From: Phascolomyces articulosus
Lineage: Eukaryota > Mucoromycota > Mucoromycetes > Mucorales > Lichtheimiaceae
DNA length: 64,000 nucleotides
Reading direction: 5' to 3'
Assembly: GCA_025677815.1 (NCBI GenBank)
Contig: JAIXMP010000033.1
Location: 310,001-374,000 of the forward strand
The translations under genes were made by a program, and so were the position numbers. Below, in pieces: positions 1-12,892 of the stretch; position 1 is the first letter of the stretch; every line of letters begins with the position of its first letter. Under the pieces are notes generated by a model, which was not told where the DNA came from, ran no database searches, and was given only the letters and a program-made list of their open reading frames with translations.

Positions 1-2
1 TG

Positions 3-104
3 CATGACTATATTGTTGTTTTTGTTGAAGGTGGAATTTTGGTTGGTATACCTTGTGTGCGACGGAATGAAGTGTATGCAAGGGCAGAAGATAACTTAAG
101 ATAA
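3..104 (+). CDS. possible 3' end of an unidentified gene
   Basis: An open frame enters from the left edge and runs 33 codons to a TAA at 102-104. The peptide is balanced in composition (it includes VEGGILVGIP and RRNEVYARAEDN) and looks more coding-like than random AT-rich sequence. The rest of the gene lies outside the window, so the family cannot be named. It could also be a chance frame or a transposon tail. Confidence 0.25.
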   Translation, partial: HDYIVVFVEGGILVGIPCVRRNEVYARAEDNLR

Positions 105-1259
105 TTACGATCTAGGCATCAGGTAAAAGTGGAAGACACAAGTAATGAGCAGGGTTTTAATACGTAAATAATTCACAGGTTTAGCATGGATATAATCAAT
201 TAGATACAGGATTCTTGCCGTAGGTTGAATCAAGTCACAATCTTTGCCTGGAAATTAAAAAAAACTCATAGTTGTCAAAGGAGAAAAAAATTTAATGATT
301 GGATATTGTTGCTTGTTGTTAATCTTGAGGTTCCAATGATTTTATTTGACATTATGATAAGCAACACATAATATGTTTGTTGATCCTAATGATCAGTTTG
401 CTGTTTCCCTTGTCGTTGCAAATCATCTTGTTGGCATAAAATTCACATTACTCTAGTGTCAAAATACAGCAAAATATTAAAGATATTTTTTTTTCATTTT
501 AGTTGTTCTTTAGTGGTGGGTATCATTTATTTACTTGATATATACATAATCCATTTCAAAATTTCAGGATCCCTTGTTTAATTGTGGAAAGAAGAAATGA
601 ATATTACCCAAAAAAAAAAAAAGAATTGTGTCATGTGAGTGGCTCCAATAAGTAACCAAAAAAAATTGTCAAATTAAAGCAACTTTAATATAGACTGAAG
701 CCAAGGGCAAAGATTTGTTGTGTCGATATAGGTACACGGAAGAAATATGCACAGGACGAAAATTAAATATAAAATCTCAAAAATAAAAGCCATCGCAGTA
801 TTTCGCTGCCGTCTTCCTCCATTTACCCTTTCACGTTAAATATTGTTAATAATATCATCTATGTCACTTTTTTCTTATAATGTCATAATTATGGTTGTTT
901 TTTTATCAAAGGTTACAAGAGCTACATTTTTTTCTGTATGTTTTCTGAGGTACCCATGACCTACCAATTCCGTTTGGACACCTCATGTTTTTTGTAACTT
1001 CCTTACCGTCTACCAAATTTTCGGTTCCATTTTGGACGGGTCAACGATTAACCCCACCGAAATGAAAGCCCCAGTCTATTTGAAAGTATCAGAATTACAA
1101 CTTCAAATAATTGTATTAAGCACAGCATATTGAAATGATAAATTTTGTCATCAATGTTGTGATATATTTTCCTTTCTCGCGTTTTGATAAAATTAGTTCT
1201 ACCAAGAAGAACACTTCTTTTTACAATATTTACTTTCTTGGTAGCTTTTTTTTTCTGAA
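105..1259. other. intergenic, no gene seen
   Basis: AT-rich sequence with homopolymer tracts and no convincing open frame on either strand. The last 100 bp before the F-box gene should contain its promoter; no distinct element was recognised. Confidence 0.5.
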
Positions 1260-2152
1260 ATGGATCTTACTGAATTTTTAACCACCATTCAAGAAACATA
1301 TCCTATCGAAATTCAAAGAGTAATGGTGCGACAACTTGATGTTGACCGATATCTTGCTCTTGCATCATCATCGCCTTATTGGCGTTCTGTCTGTACGTCA
1401 CGTTCGTTGTGGGAAGGCCACTTTCAACAGCAAGTTTTTGATGGAATCCATCCAATTACGAATCTTGAAGAACGATTTATTCTTAACATGGCAATGCGAC
1501 ACCCTTACCAACAACAAAATATTGTTAGACCGAGTAACAACTTGGTCCGGTGGCTTCCTCGCATTAGTTTGGAACGACATAATATTAGTAAGTATTATAT
1601 TCTTTATAGTAGCTTAAAGCATAGTACATCTAGGTTTACAAATATATAACTTATAACATTTATACCAAAACAAATGACTAAACGATATGGTTTTTGTCTT
1701 GATATTGAATAGTGTTGCAAGGATGGAGTCGAGTCGTTAGCCGATTTACTGAAAGTCTTTTACGTAGATATCAATTCCAAATCAACCATCTTACGATTGA
1801 TACAATTATCTCACCCAATGATGCCTCATTTTACTTTGTTCGTTTGGCTAATATGAATATTCCTGAAATCACGTTCTCTCGTGATATTGTTGTATTGAAC
1901 ATGGATAATTTTCATATTATTCATCGTAATCGTTGGTTAACTAATTTGCACATCCACTCATTCAATATGATACCTCATCACCAGTTTCAACAACCAGGGA
2001 TGTTGGTTTAATTTGCCGATTTCATTTCTCAGCAATATCCTAACCTTCATTCTTTTTATTTTGCTTTGAATAATCCTCCAAAGAATCCACGACAAATTTC
2101 CCAAATTCGATTACTTTTCCCTCGCCTCGATCATAACCATCTTATACTATAA
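1260..2152 (+). pseudogene. F-box-like protein gene with an in-frame stop
   Basis: Exon 1 is 1260-1587, followed by an intron at 1588-1712 (GTAAGT...AG). Exon 2 runs to a TAA at 2009-2011. The first ~45 residues resemble an F-box: a hydrophobic run (RVMVRQLDVDRYLALAS) then a W-rich segment (PYWRSVCTSRSLW). F-box proteins bind Skp1 in SCF ubiquitin ligases through this motif and recruit substrates with the downstream part. After the stop the same frame stays open for 46 more codons to a TAA at 2150-2152, and that stretch (QYPNLHSFYFALNNPP) looks like a leucine-rich-repeat end. This suggests a nonsense change has removed the C terminus. The protein to the first stop is about 209 aa, short for a fungal F-box/LRR protein. 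It may be a truncated functional allele or a young pseudogene. Confidence 0.6.
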
Positions 2153-2919
2153 ATATCGAAAAAATAAATATCTTTCCTTCTTTCTTTCTTTTCTCATTGT
2201 ACATATGTCGTCTATTATTAGTATTATCATTTACTGCAATTATTTCATACTTTTGCTTTTTGCTTACCATGATCAAAACATTCGTAGATCAAAAAAAAGG
2301 TACATAGGGCAGATATATATAGTAGTAGGCAAAGTGAAATTTTGATTCAGGGACATATAGATGTTTTACAAACTAGATATAAAATGAAACTGCTACGAGA
2401 GGATGAGCGAAAAAAGTAATAAAAGAGATAACCCGCATATTTTATTTTGCATTACGTATTATATCAATAATAAAAATATTGTATGGATGAGTCGAATATA
2501 CCTCGATTTTGAATATTTGATTTTTTTATTACCATTAATGCTACTATTAGCAACAGTGGTGCAACCTCTATATTACTGAATAGATCAGGCAATGAGCAGT
2601 ATTAATCAGTAAAAGACTGACATTATTAAAAAAAACTACTTTACTATCCATGAATAGTATAAAACAACAATATAAAATGCAATTAATAATAAATAAAAAG
2701 TTGAAACAAAACACATGTGCACAAAATTTGCCTATATGATCTTCATGACAATGCTTGGGAGGGGGTTTTTTTTTTTGGCTCTAACATAGGTGGGCCCTAT
2801 TTTTTTTTTATTATCAAATAGTTTCTTGTAAGTGATAAATGATAAATGATAAATTGGATTTATTTCTTTAAAGATATGTATGTTGGATATGTATTATAAA
2901 ATTTTATATATAATTATTA
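2153..2919. other. intergenic, no gene seen
   Basis: AT-rich DNA with T and A homopolymers (for example near 2765-2815) and no credible open frame. It separates the F-box gene from the 3' end of the decayed AT-hook gene on the minus strand. Confidence 0.5.
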
Positions 2920-5200
2920 TTATGTATTACGATTTCGATTCCCAACGAGCACTGTTGTTATTGCCCTTACACCCATATTCATCGTAGTTTCCATACCGAC
3001 GACCAATTTTTGAATCCCTTCTAGAAAATTAGATTTGGATTTTTTATAATTTCGCTTTTGAGGTTTGGATGATTCTGGTGTTAATGGTACGTTTGATGAC
3101 GAAATAGGTGCTGCTTGTTGAGGAAGAACAATAAGAGCAGGTAAAGGATGAGTATTAGAAGAAATGAACTATACATTTTCGTTTTGATTAATGGAGACGA
3201 TAGAGGTAGTAGGTACGACATATTGTTGCTGTGTTGAGAATAAAGGTGGTTTTGGGAGTAGGTTACGTAAATTTCTGTTGTTATTGCTGTTGTTTACAAG
3301 TTGTTGTTGTGATAATAATGTGGATGACGATGACGAGTTTTCACATACATGTATTTTTTAAGCGAGCTGGCTGCTGTGCATCGGCGGCTTTACGTTTTCG
3401 ATCTGGAGCATAAAGCTCATTGTCCACGGTATCAATATCATTTTGGTTATTTTCCATCGTCTTATTGTTATTTTCTGCATCTTTATTTAGAGTATACTTA
3501 GAACGAAGATATTCAGGTGTTTTGTAGAAGATTGTTTTACCATCGACATATGTTGACCATTTTTTTGTAAAGGTAATATAATTTTCTTGGGTCAAAGTTT
3601 CTGAATTGTTGGGAAATACCTCGTTCTTTAAATTATTGAATAATATATGCTTTTCTTTTGTGTGTATTGGTAAAATGGCAGGAGCAGCGTTTTGCCAATT
3701 GGCTGAAAAATCGATATTGTGCTCCTGTTTGTTGTAATGTAGATCCAGTTATAATAATAAGTGTAGAGAGATTGAGGGATGACTACTGAAAAATTCTTTC
3801 TGAAGATGAGGTGGTGGCGGATTGAATACCTAGATCGTTAATGAGCCGTGCGGGTTGTTGTGAAATAACAAATGTTTCTCCAGAAGAAACCATATGTATT
3901 GGGTTCTTATGTACACCAACTTGATCATACTTCGGATTCATACCCAAAGAAGCACAGAGGTCTTTTTTAATATGCTGTGTCAACCAAGGCTCATAATGCC
4001 CCTTATGGATTTTTCCATATCTATTCGCACAACCCACCTGTATCATTATGTTCAACCAAACCCGTATATTAATGTTATTTGTCAAAATATATATGCATAT
4101 ATCATATAAGTCATTTTTAATATACAAAAATAAACCTACATCAATGTTATGACGAAATCTGTAATCTGCCATTGCTGCATCCACTAACTGAAGGCTGGCA
4201 CCAAAGGAACAAAATATTCGAGTTATATTTTGATGAACCCTTCCTTCAAGTGAGTTAGTTCCTCAGCAACATCTGTACAGAGAAATTTCATATCTGTCCT
4301 TTCCCATAGAATAATAAAATGATACACCAGGTGAATCTGATACATAACCTTGCTGAATAGAACTAAGAACACTCTTTGATCTTATCCAAGCACGATCGTC
4401 AAATAAAACTCCCCCAGTTCGAGCACAATTCATCTCCTTGAGAAGTAGGTTGGGATACCAAAGAAAAACGCGTGAATAATATAACAGGCTAGGCTTCAAT
4501 CCCTTGCTAAGAACAAAGAATGATTCTTGGGGATTAACCAATAATTTCTTTTCCTTATATTCCGCTGGTGTGCGTTCAATTCGAATTCGTTCTTGTATAG
4601 CATCAAGGTATGAGCGGATAAAGGTTTTGTTTAAACGGTCAATGTTATTTTGTTGCTTTGTGTATTCAAATCAGCTGAATCTTCATCCTCTCCATCGTTA
4701 TCTTCTATGATTCCTGACTCATCCTCAATATCGTCGTCTACAATATCCTCCTCATCCTCATCCAGGTCGCCAAGCTGTTGATTATCATTTGTGGTTTCTT
4801 GTTCTGAATCAATCAATACATCTCTAAGAGATACTAATATATCATCGTTCTCTGGTATGGTGGATTGAGTGTTGTTTTATTGGGTTCCGTTCAGATTCAG
4901 GTTCCGTTAACACGAGAGGCAAAAAGCTTGATTCGCTTTGTTCTGAGACATGATTCAATGGCGAATCTTAAAATAAATTTAGCATGTAAGAACGTTGACA
5001 GTATCATTCATTAATGTACTTTTTTTTTACCTGCAGTAGTACTTTCATTGTGTTCATTATTATTTTTATTCGATTGGATGCCATTCGATTGAAATTTACT
5101 TCACGAAGTAGGAATGAAAGACTGATTTCTGGAAGGTTGCGGAAGTTGTTTACGAGGTCTTCCTCTGGTCTCCTTTTTCTTTTGATTTGCTTGCTTCATG
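2920..5200 (-). pseudogene. decayed transposon-like gene with N-terminal AT-hook
   Basis: Read on the minus strand from ATG at 5198-5200, the product begins with a basic segment containing RGRPRK, an AT-hook type minor-groove DNA-binding motif. A long acidic stretch follows (4816-4631, DEDEEDIVDDD). Next is a conserved-looking block (about 4600-4200: IQERIRIERTPAEYKEKK, then CARTGGVLFDDRAW, then GTNSLEG and VHQNI). A segment split by an intron follows (NIDV | GCANRYGKIHKGHYEP; intron about 4043-4153), and a Q/S-rich, K-rich tail ends at 2920. Lesions are visible: an in-frame TGA near 5107, a TGA just before GTNSLEG (about 4263), a frameshift near 3345, and a stop near 3174. A second partial copy lies at about 31,150-31,360. 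I do not recognise the family. The repeated, decayed copies point to a mobile element or a gene captured by one. Confidence 0.5.
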
Positions 5201-8200
5201 GCTTTTTAAAAATAAAATAAAAAATAAACTTTGACACGATTGACTTTTTATGCGTTACTGAAGATCCGGAACTGTTTTATGCAGCTCTAAACGTACGGTG
5301 AGAGAGAAATTCGAATAGCGAAAAGGCATTATCCGGCTTTTTTATTAGTTTAGAAAATGTTTATTATTCTCAATTCTAATTGGCTCTCTGAGGCCCTACT
5401 ATGCTACGTGCGCTCTTTTTTGCCATGGAATTCAACGGCAAAACAAATAAGCGAAAAAAACTCGTCGGGGACTTAATAATTTAGAAAAAACAATAAAAGG
5501 AAGCGCGATTCGCATTTTTATTTTCTCTTCACTTTTGGTCTTTTGTTGTTTCTACCCATGGGCGGCAAACCGAGGTGTAATGATAGTTCTTCACTTTCCA
5601 ATAGGCCGGAGGAGGCTCCTCAACCTACCCAACCTGTAAAAGAAATGACACTCTAATGGATCAGGAATCCTCGTAAGGAGTAATACTCTTACGCTTTCAA
5701 ACTTTTCAAAAAGGATTATCCTCTTTCCTATATTATTTACATCAATTAAGAAAATGATAATAAAAAAAAATAACAAACCTTAATAAATAAGGATTGTTTC
5801 AATAAACTGTACTTCTTTTTAAATCCATCAACAACATTGTTTAAAAGATGAAATGTTTTGTCGTGTTTGTCCATTTGAAAAAAAAACTTTTGTTGTCATG
5901 GTTGATATTAAATCCCCTGGAATCACGGATTCCAATAAAAAAAACTCGTTTCTTTGATACAAAGTAATAACGTCCATCGTGTAATAAATCCATTTATTAT
6001 TTTTAATGCAGTACCACTGGTAAAACGTGTGCTTTATTTATTATGATTGATTCAAGAGGAATCAATAATGCCTGTCTCTTCGTGCAACAAACTAAATTGA
6101 GGGAAATGAACGTTTTGTCCATGTGTACTTGTTCCTGAAGCCATTGGTTCTCTGTATAACGCGACTGAAACTTTCTATCAAAGCTTTTGATTCCTGTCAA
6201 TAACCAATATATATGAATATAATTACCTGGTACTTGTTGCACACGGAAGTGCCTTTTATTTTATTCATTAGTTAAAGTCGAACAAGGTCTTACAGATTTA
6301 AACATGATTCTAATCTTCTAATGAAGTCTTCATCAATGACAACCATGAAATAAAAAAATGCTTTTACGTTTTAGGGTTTTTCGAGTTGTTTATAATTATG
6401 CAAAGTGAGTTTTACGATAGTGATTTCTCGCCTGAAAAGGCAGTTGGTATTAAAAATATGGCTGGTATAGTGTAATTATGATACGTTGAGTTGTAGTGAA
6501 ACAAGAGGATGAACGGTAAACCATTAGTTGCTTGCATGCCCATACAATAGATACATATTGGAATAGTTGGAAGCTACTATAATGTAGAGGGTTATCTATA
6601 ACATAACTTTATTAACGTGGCAGTTTGAATGGATATATTGCTTACGGTTTATATATCATGTTTATGACGCAGAAAAGTGATCATTATTTTCTTGCAAGAA
6701 TTGTTTCAGCAATTGGCCATAATACGCGTGCGTGACATTTCGAAGCTATGATATGGTACACAACTTATTGAATACGCAAATAAATATATAAATAAATCAC
6801 TGCTCATCATGGTAAAATAATAAACATGACAATGTCCCATTAACTTATGCATAGGATTTATCGTCCTCGCCTCATAGTATTTTAGTAGTGAATGGTAATT
6901 ATAGTAGCCAGTTCATAGGAGTTTATTGTAAAAAGTAAGGTATGGCAATTTTTGAGGTTACAAAAAACCGGTGCGACGATAACTGGATGGCTACAGTGCA
7001 GAATAAAAAGCCTCTTTCTCCCATTATCCTCATTATTACGTGGTGTTAAAAGTATAAAACACTTCTGCAAATATCCTTTTGTACATTTCACAGGTTCTGC
7101 TTTTGTTTCCATGCAACCAATTAAATTCAGAATGGTTTTGTATTAGGTATATGGTTTCCCTTTTCTGACGCAACAAGTAACTTTGGTTTATAGTATAAAA
7201 AATATATAGGCATATAGACATCATGGGATAATTGATATTGTCAAAATAGAAAACTATCGCTGAAAGTTTTTTTTTCTCATTTGATAAGTATTAGTTATAC
7301 AATGATACGATTGTATCGCAAAGAAAAGGACAAAAAAGAAAGATGAGATTTATTATTTGTTCTCGTGTAAAAAAGGTGTATAGGCACAAACTTCTGGTAC
7401 CTGGTTCATATTTCTCCGTAGTGGGGATTCATCTATCAATCTTTCCTGGGTCATTATATAATAACAAGGTACTTCTATGAAGTCCCCCTCCATGAATCAT
7501 GAATGTTATTCTTTTTTCCAATTTCTGGTGATTTTTGTCCCACTTTCTTTTTTCTTTCTTTTGCACGTAAACTTCCGCTCATATTTTTATTTCTCATCAC
7601 TTGCTATGAATCCATTCCTAATCACTATTAGATGCCATTGCCATCAAGTCACCAGTTCTATTAGATCAATATCTTCCAACTATCCTACTGCAAAGACTTT
7701 TATTACGAACTATTACAAAGACGTTTTTTTTCTTACACAAACTTGCCCTGGCAGATTCAAAAGAGACTTGATCTTGTTCATCTTTTACTTTTGTCATCAA
7801 ACATTTAGTTGATAGAAAGCTCATTTCAATTTGCACTTTGGACTGTCAACCTTAAAACCGACGACGAATACCTCTTTCTTTGTTTCGAAAATTGATTCTT
7901 TTCCATAGTAACATAATACAGCCTGTATTGATCCTATCCATGGAAAATGACTCATCTTTTTTTTTATCAATCTAGACCACGAGGAGACTAGCGAGAAAAC
8001 AACAGCAGTGACAACTTCTTGCCTCGAGCTCGTAAATTGCACCATATATCGCGCGATTCTCGGCATGATCATCCCGAAACTTATGGATAAGGATCCTGTT
8101 ATCGCTTGAACCCTTGTTTCGTGTGGAACTGGAGAAACATGGCAACATCAATTGATGATAAGGAATTCAAGCTGGATGGGTGGACAGATTAGATGATGAT

Positions 8201-10023
8201 TTACAGGTAATTGGTATCGTTATCATGATGATCGTGACGAAGGAGGGGTTATATACATCGTGTGAAAAAAAGTTATTGTCATTAGAAACCAGAATGTGTT
8301 CAGTTATGCATCATGCTACTCAATTGTTTCTCTCCCTCATGTCTTTTCAAACAGGTACGACGGTTGTATCTTGAAAAAAGATGACAGACCCAGCAGATAG
8401 GATAAGGATGATAGAGCAGGACACGTGTTATCATGGTTATAAACTTTCAAGGGTTGCTGCGCGATTTAGCTGAATGGGAAGTGGGATGAGAAAAGAGTGA
8501 GGAATGTGGATTTGGATGATATGTGAATAAATCAATGGGTGCGTATATGCATCAAGAGCATCAGGTGGTGGGTATCTTTTTTCATTCTATAATTTCTATA
8601 AATACAAACTTTTATATAAAAATCAATTATCGATGAAATCCTTAAATGGTGATTGCATTATTGGGAATTCTTGGTGATCTTGAGAGAGAAGAGACGAGGA
8701 GCAGACTGGGGTTTAAATATGGGATGTGCGGGGTGGTGGTATTAAAAAATGAAAAGTGCGAATCTGGGCTTATTATCAATAGAATTATTATCTTGAATAA
8801 ACGATATAGCTTATTTCATATATATATATATATATATATAATTCATGCGTGCCTGCGGAGAAGCCGTGCTTGTGAAACATTTAGATTAATGCATATATGA
8901 TAACTATGACACATGGTAGTGATATATTTAATTCTTCTTGACAATGCACGATTTATTCGGCATTGCCTTCTTTTACACTTCATCGTAACATAATTGCCAA
9001 TATAATGCTTGGATCGGTAACGAATGCGTTGTTCTGCAATAATAATAAGAATAATAACTCCAGTCAACTAATTTTTTTCTTTCTTTCTTCCACTCAAAAC
9101 CAAAAGAAAATTTGGTGCGTCCCTCCATTTCTTGCAACATCTTTCCTGCCCCATGTGTTGTTTAATGGCATATCTTTATTGTCTACATTCTCCTTTTTAT
9201 ATTCATTACGAACTGACTTTATATTTTTCCCCTCTTCTTTTTACAGATTACAGATTTCACAGATTCACGATAAAAAAAATGAACAGTTGATCTCTCGAAC
9301 CATTTCGATATTATATGGTACTGATTTATGAATCTCAATCTTTCTTTCTTTTCTCATTTTAAATTCACTCATATATACTTATAAATTTGCCAATGCCGCT
9401 TTTTTTCCCCTTCTGTTTACAGGAGTTATATAAAATTGGTCATTTTTATTCAAACGCTTCTCCCATTTGCATTTTTCTCTAGACATGCTTCTTGTGGTAA
9501 CAAATTTCTTCTTTCAAGCATTGTAACGATAGCAAAAAAAAATATAACTTTATTTTCTTTATGAAACCAAAAGGGTGTTTTTTCGTGTCCTTCTTTGGCG
9601 TGTTTTCGTGATCGTACTATATTATCCTTGGTTGTACCGCTATTTTCTTTATTATTCCGGGGTTCTCTTTCAAATGGTCCATGTGTGATATTTTCGGAAG
9701 TTAATGTCAAATCAACTAATAAGAAAATGGAAATGGTATCATTTGGGAATGAGCAAGCGTATAACATATCACCATTTATTAATTAATGTATGCTGTCATT
9801 CACTCTTTTCTCTCGCAAACAAAGAACAATGGCCATCAATCAAGGTTACGACGACGACGATACAATTCCAGGGACGTGGTATTCTTTTCCTTTCTTTTTC
9901 CTTTCTTTTTCGTTTTTGCTTTTTAAATTATTTGTTTTCAGTTTCTTCTTCTCGACAGCCCTCGTTTTCCCCTTCTGATTTCTATTGTCTTGATGCACAT
10001 ATCATATCCATGAGCTCTTGGTT
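5201..10023. other. gene-poor region
   Basis: About 4.8 kb without a confident gene. A possible first exon starts at ATG 5559 on the plus strand (MGGKPRCNDSS..., then PEEAPQPTQP just before a GTAAAA donor near 5637), but no matching downstream exon was found. Several AT-rich open frames (for example 7477-7812, 8963-9331, 9704-10201) have biased, non-protein-like composition. An AT dinucleotide run lies near 8817-8840. Confidence 0.4.
8817..8840. repeat. AT dinucleotide microsatellite
   Basis: An uninterrupted run of AT units in gene-poor DNA, with no associated feature. Confidence 0.85.
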
Positions 10024-10285
10024 ATGTCTTCTACCTACTCTTGTCCAGAAGGCTGTGCAAGCTGTAGCTGGGGCGTGGACGTATCTACAACAGGCGATTG
10101 GTGTGTGCGCATTCTTTGAATGCATCCGCTCTCTCTCGCATCCGAACCACATTTTATTGTTCACTTCTTTTGCATCACTCCATGTCATTTTCAACACTTG
10201 AATTATGAGCCATACGAATGAACCACGCTTTCCAGGTACTCTCACCACCGAGAACCATCAGATAACATGGATTTGCGAATTTTGA
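10024..10285 (+). CDS. small cysteine-containing protein, two exons (candidate)
   Basis: Exon 1 is 10,024-10,100 and exon 2 is 10,210-10,285. The intron 10,101-10,209 has GTGTGT at the donor and ATGAG at the acceptor. Joining them in phase gives a 50-residue product with five cysteines in a compact pattern (SCPEGCASCSWGVDVSTTGD, then a Cys at the splice junction, then TWICEF at the end). The C-terminal exon is open only in this phase, which favours a real gene. No signal peptide is visible, so a secreted role is not supported. An upstream ATG at 9829 (MAINQGYDDDD) could belong to an additional first exon, but no splice keeps the frame. Family unknown; the splice prediction is the weak point. 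Confidence 0.35.
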
Positions 10286-10611
10286 AGTATGTTATCATCA
10301 TTTTACGTATTACGATTATTAATCCTCCCCAAGTTAGTATAATCCACCTCAAATACATTTTCCTTCCGTACACATATAGGATAAACGTATGGTATTAAAA
10401 TGTTTTTTTATTACAATGAGAAGAATATATAGAGCCAATAATAGCCAGTAATAAATTTTACAAAAATAAAAACAAAAACAGTAATTCGGGTTACTGCTAA
10501 TATAACATAATATATCTATTTGTACATAAGACATCTGTTGCAAATAAAGTGCCTGGGAATAGCTTGTGGTTATGGGTTATGATTGTCATCATAGTAATAG
10601 ACCAATCTTTA

Positions 10612-12716
10612 TTATGAACCATACTTAAGGGCAACATCAAAATCACATTTGACGTCGTATTTTTTTCCCGTACCAAAATCAGCCTCCACTCTAATTTCTG
10701 TTTGACCAAAATACATACTTTGAAAAAAAATAGACATTGAATATTATATATTAGTATTATTGAATACCACTAATATTAATGAAATAATAATATTTCTCAA
10801 AAAAAAATAACGCAAATATTTACCTAACAGTATAATACAAGTGATCATTCTTCTTCATTTTAGGCATATCAGGAATAGGGACAGAAAAGTCTGCGACACG
10901 ATAGACACCTGCTTCATCGCTGTAGCGTGGGGCTACTTCATTTTCGCTTGCATAGAGACCAATACTGACAGTATCGAACTCACCATAATAAACATAATAT
11001 TCATCTTTGATACAATGGTCGACAGCTAATTCATCATTTTTCTTTACAAAAAGTGAAAATCGATTTTTACAATCTATGCTACCATCCGGTCGTTCCCTCC
11101 GTCTAGATTGTGGATCAATTTTATCATCGAACGGCTTATAAATGCTGATACCATATGTCCGTCTCGATACGCGTGAAACAACAACTTCTGGATGAATACC
11201 ATAATACGCTGCTCCACGAACAACAGCCAATGCAGCACGTTCGGACGGACACACAATTTGATTCACTTTGGTATCTTGGAACACTTCATGAACTCTTTGA
11301 TATAGATATTTGGATGAACCGAATCCACCCACGAGGAAGAGGAATTCCAATCGACCATCGGGGATTTGTTTATATTGACGTTCAATAAGTGCTATCTAAT
11401 GTGAAATGAAAATATTTTAGTACATATATATATTGTTTTAATATATAGGATGATATAATATATATGTACTTACCACTTTCTTCACTACAGGATCAAACAC
11501 TTTTTTTTCAAGTTCCTGGCCTGATAGGTACAACATTCCGTCATCCAAATATCCATCCTCATCATGATCTCGTAAACTTGCTGGTAAATCCTCCACTTTT
11601 ATCGAACGTGGTAACTCCAAATAAAATTCATCTGCCCCAGTAAACTGAGGTTTAATTGTATCAATGAAATATTCCATCATGGTATACATGTCCCGTGGGC
11701 TCACTTTGCTCATGACATCCTTTCCCAATTTCGTTTCCAGTAATTCACGGAAATGACTGTCTAAAAAGACACTACCACAACTTTCACCCATTCCTTTGGT
11801 CACCTCCTTCAATTGTCGTTTCCTTCGTTTCCCCGAACTACTTTTTTCTGCTTCATCGTTTTCCAAAAAGTTCACTTGGAAGACAATTAAATCAACTGTG
11901 CCTCCTCCTGCATCACAAATCATAACACGATCCTTATCTTTAAGTTGTATTTGATCTGACATAGTTTCTTCACAGTATAAAGCAGCTGCCTCAGGTTCTG
12001 AAATGAGGATGAGTCGATCCAACGGATCAGAAGCAGAAATGAGACCTGCTTTAATGGATGCTTGCCGCATCAAATGTTTGGCTTTATCGGACCATACTGC
12101 AGGAACGGTAAGACAATATCGAAAACTATCTGTTGGATAATTCTTGGCAAAGCTGCGTTTTAGTTCTTCCAATGTATGTTTATGTAGTACTTCCAAATAA
12201 TCTGCCACAGCTTGAACTGGTGTTCTATATAATTATATAAGATAAACCATAAGTATTACACATAATCCACATATATGTGTGATATTTAATATATATTAAC
12301 TTACAATCCATTTTCAATGGGCGCACGTTGTAAAGACTCATCCAAATGGAGTTTGAATTGAGAAAGAAGTACATTTTGTTTGGCGGCACCTGGTTTTAGC
12401 ATAACCTTCTTGGCGGCATGACCCCATTCTGATAATGTAGACTGATTACGTGGATAAACTGATACGGTTGGTACTTTGGGATAAAAATTACCACTTTTAT
12501 GAGGCCTATGAATAAAAGATATATAGATCAGGTAAGTGTATTGTTGCTGAAATTCGGGATTTCTTGGTGATTGATTGAGAGGGCTATGTACCAGTTCCGA
12601 ATATCAAATACTTCTGCTGGTGTTGAATGAGTAAAAGCATAAGCAGCGCCAGAATAAGTTGTACCAAAATCATATGCAATGACAACTCTATAGTCTTGTG
12701 GATTTGACGCGACCAT
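10612..12716 (-). CDS. HSPA12-like Hsp70 family protein (copy A)
   Basis: Five exons on the minus strand: 12,716-12,592, 12,505-12,305, 12,224-11,474, 11,395-10,824 and 10,717-10,612, giving 584 aa. The protein has the actin/Hsp70 nucleotide-binding fold. Phosphate loop 1 is VIAYDFGTTYSGAAYAF (residues ~10-27), phosphate loop 2 is ICDAGGGTVDLIVFQV, and the adenosine motif is FLVGGFGSSKYLYQRV. The DFGTTYSG form and the lack of a canonical Hsp70 substrate-binding domain fit the HSPA12A/B branch, which is expanded in fungi and of largely unknown function. The start at 12,716 matches copies B and C; an in-frame upstream ATG (12,884) adds a low-complexity stretch absent from them. All splice phases agree with the paralogues. 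Confidence 0.88.
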
Positions 12717-12883
12717 GGTTTTGACAACGATGCTGAAGAAAAAAAAAAAAAAAAGAGAAAGAGAAAGAACTGTAACTTGTGCTGATTCCATCGACGGGAA
12801 CAAACAATTTAAACTTGTTGCTACATTTTGTGTTACACCAAATTTGGGATGCATATAAATAGCTTTGTGTTGTTTATCATTCA

Positions 12884-12892
12884 CTGCGCCTC
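12884..12892 (-). promoter_or_regulatory. shared upstream motif GAGGCGCAG, gene A
   Basis: The motif lies about 168 bp upstream of the copy A start codon. The same nine bases occur about 157-160 bp upstream of copies B and C, while much of the surrounding DNA differs. A second shared box of the form TGTNNCACAAA lies closer to the gene (12,827-12,837). The likely role is a regulatory site; the binding factor is unknown. Confidence 0.45.

Noticed and set aside
5559..5637. Possible first exon MGGKPRCNDSS...PQPTQP
   Set aside because: No downstream exon in phase could be found, so not called as a gene.
9704..10201. 165-codon plus-strand open frame
   Set aside because: It reads through pyrimidine tracts (FSFLFRFCF-like) and is in a different frame from the better candidate exons at 10,024-10,285.
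9982..10248. 88-codon minus-strand frame MVRVPGKRGS...
   Set aside because: Antisense to the candidate small gene, no motif, and weak composition.
12717..12884. In-frame ATG that would extend Hsp70 copy A by 56 residues
   Set aside because: The extension is an F/S/L homopolymer-type stretch absent from copies B and C, and it overlaps the conserved promoter boxes.
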